NCBI RefSeq assembly: GCF_035506375.1
Contig: NZ_DATJPM010000034.1
Coordinates: forward strand, 1-44,967
Direction of reading: 5' to 3'
Source of the DNA: Methanocella sp.
GTDB taxonomy: Archaea > Halobacteriota > Methanocellia > Methanocellales > Methanocellaceae
Length of the DNA: 44,967 nt
Of this stretch, positions 39,141 through 44,967 are shown one piece after another. Under the pieces are notes generated by a model. It saw only the letters and a list, made by a program, of their open reading frames with translations. It was not told the DNA's origin and did not search any database. The stretch's first letter is position 1; each line of letters begins with the position of its first letter. Made by a program: the position numbers and the translations under genes.

Positions 39141-39142
39141 AC

Positions 39143-39574
39143 CTATTTTCCCGGGCTTTTCCACATCCGCCTGATGACCACGTAGGCGGCGGACATGAGC
39201 GCCGAGACGGCGACCATGACGATAAGCAGGAAAAGCATCTTCAGCGCGAGCACGACCCACCCGGTCTCAGAGCCGCTATACAGGGCGATAATGATGAACA
39301 CGACGGCCACGGGAATGGCCTCGGTTATGACGCCGGCGATAAAGCCGGGCATTACAAGGTCCCTGTCCCTTTTTATGTGGGCGATCGAAAAGACGCCGGA
39401 CAGGATGCCCGCGACCACCATGGCGGCGACGTTTATCGCCAGGTAGAGATAGTAGAACCATGTGAACTGCTCTCTCTGTGCGAGCCAGCCGTAAGCGAGT
39501 ACCGCGACGCCCAGGCACATGATGATAGCGCCTATGATGCCGGCGTTGACGCTCGCTTTTTCCAGGTTATCCAT
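39143..39574 (-). CDS. Four-span membrane protein, hypothetical
   Basis: A 143-residue protein with four predicted helices: AGIIGAIIMCLGVAVLAYGW, YYLYLAINVAAMVVAGILSG, PGFIAGVITEAIPVAVVFII and VLALKMLFLLIVMVAVSALM, with short polar loops (HIKRDRDLVMPG) and a basic tail (RRMWKSPGK). No known family. Stop is 2 bases from the PRPP synthase stop. Start at MDNLEKA; an ATG 5 codons upstream (39589) is possible. Confidence 0.6.
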   Translation of the reverse strand: MDNLEKASVNAGIIGAIIMCLGVAVLAYGWLAQREQFTWFYYLYLAINVAAMVVAGILSGVFSIAHIKRDRDLVMPGFIAGVITEAIPVAVVFIIIALYSGSETGWVVLALKMLFLLIVMVAVSALMSAAYVVIRRMWKSPGK

Positions 39575-39662
39575 AGATCTGCCCCGCATGCTATGTTTAG
39601 AAAAAGCGATATAAATGATTTCTCTAACGGATAAAATGTATATTCTCCAGGCTAATTGCCAT

Positions 39663-40262
39663 TTAAAAAATGGCTTGCAGGCCGTTATATATTAAAACAG
39701 CCCCGAAGAACAAGAGCGCTACGCCACTTATGATTATGACTGCGGGGTAGATCCACTGCGCTTTGGACTTCGCGTAATGGAGCGTAACGGAGAAGGACGT
39801 GACCCAGAGAATGACGCCGATGAAAAAGCCCGCGATGCCGGCGATGTCGGTGCTGGCGATAAGGACCGCGCCCGCAGTGATCCACCACAGGATCGCCGCC
39901 GGGTTCGTGAAGCCTATGGCTACGCCCGTAAGATAGTAGTTCTTGATGTCCTTTTTACCGCTTTCTTGTATGGGCTTCCTGAAGTCTTTTAGTATCCCGA
40001 GCGCCATATAGGCGAGGATGACGCCCCCGATCAGCGATACGACCGTCTTTACCGTCTCGTTGTTAAAGAAGATGGCCACGCCGATGAGCGCGATGACGAG
40101 GAACGTGGCGTCCGCCGTTAGCGCGCCCAGCCCCACCTTGATGCCGTTGACGTAGGAGTCCTTGACCGACTCGGCTGCGATGACCGCGTTTACAGGGCCC
40201 GGCGGCACGGCTAGCGACAGGCCGATGAGAATGCCAGAGGCCAGGTGATACACGTCGAGCAT
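39663..40262 (-). CDS. LysE/RhtB-family exporter
   Basis: A 199-residue membrane exporter with about six helices. The family signature LAVPPGPVNAVIAAES is near residue 17-32, and GFTNPAAILWW and GVILWVTSFSV follow in later helices. LysE-type transporters export amino acids or their derivatives. Start at MLDVYHLASG; an extension to 40289 is possible but does not add family residues. The substrate is unknown. Confidence 0.88.
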   Translation of the reverse strand: MLDVYHLASGILIGLSLAVPPGPVNAVIAAESVKDSYVNGIKVGLGALTADATFLVIALIGVAIFFNNETVKTVVSLIGGVILAYMALGILKDFRKPIQESGKKDIKNYYLTGVAIGFTNPAAILWWITAGAVLIASTDIAGIAGFFIGVILWVTSFSVTLHYAKSKAQWIYPAVIIISGVALLFFGAVLIYNGLQAIF

Positions 40263-40411
40263 CGCAAACACAAAAGCGGCTGATACCAAAAATGTTATGC
40301 TATACGGTTATTTGTATCGTTACAAACGTGGAACTGCTGGCCTTTGTGGTGAAAAATAGTGCCCCTGTGTAAGCTTTGTGGCGATAAAAAATAATAAAAG
40401 AGAAGAGGGCC

Positions 40412-41698
40412 CTACCAGCAAATGCCCTCGTAGATGATGTTCTTGCCCTTCGGGTCGATCATCTTCCGGCCGTCGATGACGACGGGCTTCCGCATCTTAT
40501 CGAAGCTGTTCAGCTTTCGAAACTCGGCCCACTCCGTGGCCACGATGCAGGCGTCCGCGTCCACGAGAGCCTCGTCGGCCGTTTTCGCGTACTCGATGTT
40601 AGGGTACACCCGCTTCATATGTCCTGTTGCCATGGGGTCATAGGCCACGACATGGGCGCCCTCGGCGAGCAGGGAGCCTATCACGGGAATAGCCCTCGAC
40701 TCGCGGATGTCGTCCGTATCGTTCTTGAAGGCCAGGCCAAGCACGGCGACTCTCTTGCCCCTCAGGTCGGGGACGTGGATCTTTAGCAGCCTCAGCAGCA
40801 TCTGAGGCTGGTGTTCGTTCACAAGCAGGACCGTCTTCAACAGCTCAGGCTCGTAGTCGACTTCCGCCGCCTTGCCGATGAGCGCCTTCACATCCTTCGG
40901 GAAGCAGCTGCCGCCGAACCCCAGGCCCGAGCTGAGGAAGTAGGGCGATATGCGGGCGTCCAGGCCCACGCCTTCCATCACTTTGTAAGTATCGATCCCT
41001 AAACGCTTACAGATGTTGCCGACCTCGTTGGAGAACGAGATCTTCGTGGCCAGGAACGAGTTGGAGACGTACTTGATCATCTCGGCGGTCTTCGTGTCGA
41101 CCTCCAGGATCGGGCACTTATAGCCTTTATAGAGGCTTTTTATGATGCCCTGCGCCTTCGGGTCGTCGCCACCGATGACGATTCGGTCAGGGTGCATGAA
41201 ATCGTGGACCGCCTTGCCTTCCCTTAAAAATTCGGGGTTCATGCCCACGCCGAAGTCGATGCCGGCTTTCTTGCCCGACGCCTCCTCCAGGATGGGCGTA
41301 ATGGCGGACTGGGTCGTCTGGGGCACCACCGTGCTCTTTACGACGACCACGTGGTACGAATTCTTCTTCTTGAGACGCTGCCCGATGCTCCGGCTTGCCT
41401 CCTTAACGAAGCGCAGGTCGATCTTACCGCTCTCGTCGGTCGGCGTCGGGACGCAGATGAAGGAAATGTCCGAATTGGCGATCGCCTCGTCATAGTCCAG
41501 CGTCGCCTTCAGGTTCTTACCGGCATGGGCCTTGAGCAGCTCTTCCAGGCCCTCCTCGTAGATGGGCGGGATGCCCGCGTTCATTGACTCGACACGCTTA
41601 GAGTCCACGTCGACGCAGATCACGTCATTGCCGAGATGAGCGAAGCATGTGCCCGTGACCGTGCCGACATAGCCGGTGCCAATGATGCTGATCCTCAT
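40412..41698 (-). CDS. UDP-glucose/GDP-mannose dehydrogenase family protein
   Basis: A 428-residue enzyme oxidising a nucleotide-sugar C6 alcohol to the acid with two NAD. Rossmann motif IGTGYVGTVTGTCFA at the start, FICVPTPTD, the linking region with VKSTVVP, catalytic GFGGSCFPKDVKAL (Cys265) and the C-terminal domain AVLGLAFKNDTDDIRESRA. This makes UDP-glucuronate or a similar acid for surface polysaccharide. Start MRISIIG is chosen because it puts the Rossmann strand at the very end; ATG 41707 adds three residues. Confidence 0.93.
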   Translation of the reverse strand: MRISIIGTGYVGTVTGTCFAHLGNDVICVDVDSKRVESMNAGIPPIYEEGLEELLKAHAGKNLKATLDYDEAIANSDISFICVPTPTDESGKIDLRFVKEASRSIGQRLKKKNSYHVVVVKSTVVPQTTQSAITPILEEASGKKAGIDFGVGMNPEFLREGKAVHDFMHPDRIVIGGDDPKAQGIIKSLYKGYKCPILEVDTKTAEMIKYVSNSFLATKISFSNEVGNICKRLGIDTYKVMEGVGLDARISPYFLSSGLGFGGSCFPKDVKALIGKAAEVDYEPELLKTVLLVNEHQPQMLLRLLKIHVPDLRGKRVAVLGLAFKNDTDDIRESRAIPVIGSLLAEGAHVVAYDPMATGHMKRVYPNIEYAKTADEALVDADACIVATEWAEFRKLNSFDKMRKPVVIDGRKMIDPKGKNIIYEGICW

Positions 41699-41740
41699 GA
41701 AAATCATTTACTTCACTGTCCTGAACGGCCATATAGCTTA

Positions 41741-42034
41741 CTATGGCTCGAAGGCTCCGGCGAGCACCGATTCCAGCTCGGCCATGGCCGCCCGGGCATC
41801 TCCCACGTCGACGACTTTCCGGATATCGATGCGGCCGCTCCTGTATAAAATAAGCGTCCAGCCCTTGAAATCGCACCGGGCGACGCCAAGGCTCTCGGAG
41901 CACTTCGCCCCGTCGATCGCCCTTAGTAAAGCGCACAGCCTGCCCATATTGAACTTCCTGCCGAACGAGGACTCGGCTATAAAGCGCCCTGGGGCGTCGG
42001 TGCAGGGCTTCGTGATTACGATATCGTAGGCCAC
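41741..42034 (-). CDS. Hypothetical archaeal protein, 97 residues
   Basis: Soluble mixed alpha/beta protein: VAYDIVITKPCTDAPGRFIAE, then FNMGRLCALLRAIDGA and a strand pair (FKGWTLILYRSGRIDIRKV) followed by a helix. The strand pair vaguely recalls the TATA-binding-protein saddle repeat, but that is not a firm match. A TATA box (about 42061-42069) places the transcription start at the GTG 42034, so a leaderless message is likely. An ATG at 42061 falls within the TATA box itself. Confidence 0.6.
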   Translation of the reverse strand: MAYDIVITKPCTDAPGRFIAESSFGRKFNMGRLCALLRAIDGAKCSESLGVARCDFKGWTLILYRSGRIDIRKVVDVGDARAAMAELESVLAGAFEP

Positions 42035-42109
42035 AATGCGAGAATATCTCCGCCCGCACATATATTTTATGATGCTGAAAGCTTTTATCCGAAGCAGGCC
42101 ATATTATCC

Positions 42110-42496
42110 ATGGTACATATGAAGATCGCCATCCCTATCAACGATGAAAAAGGGCTTAACTCGCCGGTCGCGGACAATTATTCGAAGTGCAAGTTTTTCC
42201 TGCTCGCGGAATCCGACGGCAATAAGATAACGGCTCTCGAAGCCATGCCCAGCGCAGTCCCCGAGGAGGCGAAGGGCGTGAAGGGCGCAATGGCTTTCGT
42301 GCTTGCCGGAAAGGGCGTCCAGGCCGTCATCCTGGGGAAAATAGCCGAAAAGGAGCGGCTCTCGCTCGTCGGTAACAACATCCGCGTTTTCCTCGGGGCC
42401 TCCGGCACCGCCAGGGACGCAATAAAACAGTACGCCGGCGGCCACCTCACCGAGAGCTCGGATTGCAAGAAAGACGGGTCCTGCGAGTGCTGCTAA
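42110..42496 (+). CDS. NifX/NafY-like iron-molybdenum cofactor-binding domain protein
   Basis: A 128-residue protein of the dinitrogenase iron-molybdenum cofactor family: MKIAIPINDEKGLNSPVADNYSKCKFFLLAE at the start, GVQAVILGKIAEKERL in the middle and a Cys-rich end (DCKKDGSCECC). Such stand-alone domains are very common in methanogens that do not fix nitrogen and probably carry iron-sulfur or metal clusters. It is followed by a related gene two bases on. Start is ATG 42110 or 42119. Confidence 0.85.
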   Translation: MVHMKIAIPINDEKGLNSPVADNYSKCKFFLLAESDGNKITALEAMPSAVPEEAKGVKGAMAFVLAGKGVQAVILGKIAEKERLSLVGNNIRVFLGASGTARDAIKQYAGGHLTESSDCKKDGSCECC

Positions 42497-42497
42497 C

Positions 42498-42851
42498 ATG
42501 AAGCTGGGAATCCCCGTCGTGGCAGTGAATGGCACGGCCTCCGAAATAAACGAGCACTTCGGGATGAGCGAGCACTTCGCTATACTGGACGTCGAAGGCG
42601 ACAAAATAGTGAAGATAGACTTTGTCTCTGACCGAGCCGACCTGAGGGAGCATAAGACTCCGGCCGCGCTGCTGGGCGAGAAGGGCGTCAATATCGTCCT
42701 CGCCGGCGGCATCGGCCCGCACATGATCAAGGAGCTCCTGGACGCCGGCTTGCTGATCTACCGGGGAGCCGTCGGTGACGTGGAGCAGGCCTTCGAGGAC
42801 TACAAGGCCGGGATGCTCACCGAAGTTCGCACCGCGGGCGATATGGAATAA
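42498..42851 (+). CDS. NifX-like iron-molybdenum cofactor-binding domain protein
   Basis: A 117-residue paralog of the preceding protein: KLGIPVVAVNGTASEINEHFGMSEHFAILD, GEKGVNIVLAGGIGPHMIKELLDAGLL and an end without the Cys cluster. The His residues (NEHFGMSEHF) suit metal binding. Translation probably couples to the upstream gene, since the stop and ATG are one base apart. The pair may form a heteromer. Confidence 0.85.
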   Translation: MKLGIPVVAVNGTASEINEHFGMSEHFAILDVEGDKIVKIDFVSDRADLREHKTPAALLGEKGVNIVLAGGIGPHMIKELLDAGLLIYRGAVGDVEQAFEDYKAGMLTEVRTAGDME

Positions 42852-42897
42852 CTGCTTAATTAGTCGCATTACAAGCTACGCTAAAATAATAAAGCCG

Positions 42898-43189
42898 ACT
42901 CGAAGATTTTTCAGCCACGAAGCTACACGAAGCTGGCCTGAAGCTACACTAAGACATTATTAAATATTTTAAAATAAGTTGGTGCCGCCTGGTGATATAA
43001 AATAATATTGGTGCAACCTGGTGTAAACTTGGTGGAGTTGAAACCATATGCTTACAAGTGGCACCAAGGTTACACCAGGCCTCACGGAATTTTTATTTAA
43101 TCACCAGGCGGCACCAACGATTTTTAATAAGTCTTAGAGAACTTAGAGCCGGCTTCGAGCCACTTAGAGGCTGAAAACGTCTTTTAGAG
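42898..43189. repeat. Dispersed nested palindrome, copy 2 (292 bp)
   Basis: The same element as at 30068: outer imperfect arms of about 65 bases (42898-42963 with 43124-43189) carry TTTTCAGCC and GGCTGAAAA. Inside, a perfect 16-base pair TTGGTGCCGCCTGGTG (42979-42994) with CACCAGGCGGCACCAA (43102-43117), and a second inner pair at 43017-43036 and 43060-43079. The 55-base core 43060-43114 matches copy 1 at 50 positions. It again sits between convergent genes. Confidence 0.75.
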
Positions 43190-43520
43190 CATTCTTATTC
43201 TATTTTCGAGTGTCTTGATAAAAACAAACAACTGCATTTCAATATTTCAATTTTAAAGCGTCTATAAGGAGAATAGGATGCCTTCATCGGCCACCTCAGG
43301 CATCCCGCCACACTTCATACATCCCACCGATGGCCTGATAGAGGCGAATTAAGCAGGCCCGGATCGACATATGACCATAAAGCTCCCCGTAACTGCACGA
43401 TATATTGCTTTGCCTCCGGCCGTGGGTGAAGGCATGATTAAGCTATAACAATATTTAATTTAATAATTAAGCTTAAATCTTTTTATAAATATTCCAATCT
43501 TATGAAATTAAAACTAGCAC
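43190..43520. other. Gap between palindrome copy 2 and the frh terminator
   Basis: Mostly AT-rich. A 24-codon ATG ORF (43278-43352, MPSSATSGIPPHFIHP at the start) follows AAGGAG with a good spacing but has no other support. Nothing else was seen. Confidence 0.3.
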
Positions 43521-43553
43521 TAAAAAAATAGAAAAGCAAGCCCGAAGGCTTGC
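43521..43553 (-). terminator. Terminator of the frh operon
   Basis: In the direction of transcription GCAAGCC-TTCG-GGCTTGC makes a perfect 7-bp stem with a UUCG tetraloop (43553-43536), followed by TTTTCTATTTTTTTA. It lies 9 bases after the frhB stop. This is a bacterial-looking intrinsic terminator. Confidence 0.7.
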
Positions 43554-43562
43554 AACTGACTC

Positions 43563-44465
43563 TCAGTATACGATTTCGGGGGTCACGAACAGGCCGAGGG
43601 CCTTGCGCTCGTCGAAGGTCTTCTTTGCCTTGTCCTTCTTCTGCTTGTCCATCTGCTCCAGCAGGTCGAGGCCGGTCTTTATCGGCTTCTTGCCCGGAGC
43701 GGGCGGAGTCGTGGGCGACTTGAACTCGTCCATGGACTTCTTCTCGAACAGGCCGTCTGCCATTGCCTTCGCGAGTAAGTCCTTACCCTTAGTGGACCGG
43801 GTGAAGACCGTCGACCAGCCGTCCGGCGTGCCGATGGAGCCGGTGCTGATGTCGGCGAACTCTGCGGTCAGGTCGCTGCAAACGTGGCAGCCTTCCTGCT
43901 CGTACTTGTGGGTCTCCTTGATGGGTATTGCGACTTCCTTGCCTGCCTTGACCTTGAACTTGCCTCCGCCGATCTCCATCTTGGTAACGGAGTCGATGGG
44001 CACCTTGCAGTGGTCCTCGATGATGGTCCTGAGGCCTGCGTAGGAGAAGTTCTCAGTGCAGAAGATGCCTAATGTCAGGGCGATCTTGTCGGGCACATGC
44101 CTTGCGCCGACTCCGTAAAGCCTCATCTTCTGGATAGCGTATATCTGGCACGGGGTACCGACGACCGCGATCTTATCGAGGCCGTACTCACGGGCCGCGT
44201 CCTTGACAACGGCCACGACCGGGCTGATGGTATACTTCGTGCCGGCCGACGCTATGATCTCTTCCTTGGTGGTAGCGACTATGGGCTTGGGCAGCCACGG
44301 GGTTTCCTTGTCGCCCTTGCCCGCGACGAGGGCGCCGTCGATGACTCCCTTGTCCATCGCGTAGCAGAGCAGCGCGGTCACGACGCCGCCGTCCTGGGAG
44401 ACGCCGGCGATCTTTCCGTCCTTGGCCTTGAGGGCCATTACTTCCTTGTATGTTCCGAATGGCAT
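43563..44465 (-). CDS. frhB: Coenzyme F420-reducing hydrogenase, beta subunit
   Basis: The 300-residue subunit that carries FAD and one 4Fe-4S cluster and passes electrons to coenzyme F420. Seen: GVVTALLCYAMDKGVIDGALV, IVATTKEEIIASAGTKYTISPV, VVGTPCQIYAIQKMR, GIFCTENFSY and EGCHVCSDLTAEFADIS with cluster Cys, then GTPDGWSTVFTRS. The C-terminus has an extra Lys/Pro-rich stretch (PPAPGKKPIKTG) ahead of the end FVTPEIVY. Last gene of the frh operon, and central to hydrogenotrophic methanogenesis. Confidence 0.96.
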   Translation of the reverse strand: MPFGTYKEVMALKAKDGKIAGVSQDGGVVTALLCYAMDKGVIDGALVAGKGDKETPWLPKPIVATTKEEIIASAGTKYTISPVVAVVKDAAREYGLDKIAVVGTPCQIYAIQKMRLYGVGARHVPDKIALTLGIFCTENFSYAGLRTIIEDHCKVPIDSVTKMEIGGGKFKVKAGKEVAIPIKETHKYEQEGCHVCSDLTAEFADISTGSIGTPDGWSTVFTRSTKGKDLLAKAMADGLFEKKSMDEFKSPTTPPAPGKKPIKTGLDLLEQMDKQKKDKAKKTFDERKALGLFVTPEIVY

Positions 44466-44478
44466 TATTGTAACCTCC

Positions 44479-44967
44479 TCACACCAGCAGACTCTTGATC
44501 TTGTTCACCGGCAAGAAGCTCCTCGGGCACGCGAACGAGCAGGCGCCGCACTTGATGCAGCGGATGTTGTTAAAGCTCGGCCTTCCATAGACCATCTCGA
44601 TGGCCCTGGTCGGACAGGATGCAGCACAGGTGCCGCAGCCTATACAGAGAGCGTTCTCTATGACCCGGGTGTTCAGGTCGCAGCCGCAGTGGTAGCCGCC
44701 GGCCTCGCTGGCCATGAATGGCTTCAGGTACTCCGTGTCACCGGTCACTGCCGCAATGCAGAAGTTGTATATTACTTCTGGCGACGGCGGGCAGCCGGGT
44801 ATGTATGCGTCGACCTTGACGAGCCGGTTGATGGGCACGTATGACTCGTGCTGGGGCTGGTTCCACTGGCCGCCGCGCGCGAAGTTCAACACGTTGCCTG
44901 TAGCCGCGCAGCCGCCGTATGCGACTACGAGGCCGGCCTTCTCTCTGGTCTCCTTAATCAATTTTAC
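44479..44967 (-). CDS. frhG: Coenzyme F420-reducing hydrogenase, gamma subunit, 5' part outside the window
   Basis: The small subunit of the [NiFe] F420-reducing hydrogenase. Only the last 163 codons are in the window; the frame is open across the right edge. Seen: GGCAATGN with the proximal-cluster Cys, YIPGCPPSPEVI with another, and two ferredoxin motifs (CIGCGTCAASCPTRAI and CIKCGACSFACPRSF). It relays electrons from the [NiFe] site to FrhB. It precedes frhB by 13 bases in one operon; frhA and frhD should lie further upstream. Confidence 0.96.
   Translation of the reverse strand, partial: VKLIKETREKAGLVVAYGGCAATGNVLNFARGGQWNQPQHESYVPINRLVKVDAYIPGCPPSPEVIYNFCIAAVTGDTEYLKPFMASEAGGYHCGCDLNTRVIENALCIGCGTCAASCPTRAIEMVYGRPSFNNIRCIKCGACSFACPRSFLPVNKIKSLLV

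Overview
The window looks like chromosome of a hydrogenotrophic methanogenic archaeon, most likely a member of the Methanocellales (Methanocella). Evidence: the F420-reducing hydrogenase genes frhG and frhB at the right end, an archaeal L11-L1-L10(P0)-L12(P1) ribosomal operon, aIF1A, archaea-restricted families (DUF371, HVO_0476-type zinc finger, archaemetzincin), archaeal TATA boxes, U-tract terminators, and a moderately GC-rich coding style with AT-rich gaps. The species was not determined. No rRNA, tRNA, CRISPR array or complete insertion sequence was seen.

Layout. 1-6 kb: a 5'-truncated DEAD-box helicase, then a leftward group (DUF123/Uri nuclease-like protein, archaemetzincin, protein-L-isoaspartate methyltransferase, zinc-finger protein), a DUF371 gene with a small coiled-coil membrane protein, and a membrane PAS histidine kinase. 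6-12.3 kb: a secreted subtilisin-like protease with an elaborate promoter, a CsbD-like protein, an RmlD-type reductase and the ribosomal operon. 12.3-19.2 kb: an accessory zone with small unknown genes, gene remnants and aIF1A. 19.3-24.3 kb: secreted Gly/Trp-rich proteins, a ferritin-like protein, a SOUL heme-binding protein, an FKBP lipoprotein, an alpha/beta hydrolase and a PH-like/zinc-ribbon protein. 24.3-29 kb: a two-component module (a 966-residue multi-PAS kinase and two lone receiver proteins) plus the tail of a lost kinase and a lone Cas1-tail-like ORF. 29.5-35.2 kb: lipoproteins, small membrane proteins, a second PH-like/zinc-ribbon protein, a second ferritin-like protein and an aldo/keto reductase with ferredoxin motifs. 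36-42.9 kb: housekeeping metabolism (GlmM-type mutase, MobB-MoaE fusion, PRPP synthase, LysE exporter, UDP-sugar dehydrogenase, two NifX-like proteins). 43.5-45 kb: frhB and the 3' part of frhG.

Two themes stand out. First, at least three genes (aIF1A, the subtilisin-like protease and the isoaspartate methyltransferase), and perhaps a fourth, have their natural N-terminus open in frame but with no ATG, GTG or TTG; each has a CTG or ATT at the expected position, in two cases with a convincing ribosome-binding site or stop-start overlap. The aIF1A case is notable because start-codon stringency is a known feedback input for initiation factors elsewhere. Second, several gaps hold large nested imperfect palindromes. 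Two of them (about 30.07-30.34 kb and 42.90-43.19 kb) belong to one dispersed repeat family and sit between convergent genes; another of about 420 bp lies at 35.48-35.90 kb and a smaller one at 20.99-21.13 kb.

Other regulatory candidates are a hairpin abutting the L1 ribosome-binding site (a possible L1 autoregulatory site), three 10-bp repeats phased at 21-bp intervals before the protease promoter, a palindrome at the kinase promoter, and a run of ten G residues at the end of the large kinase gene.
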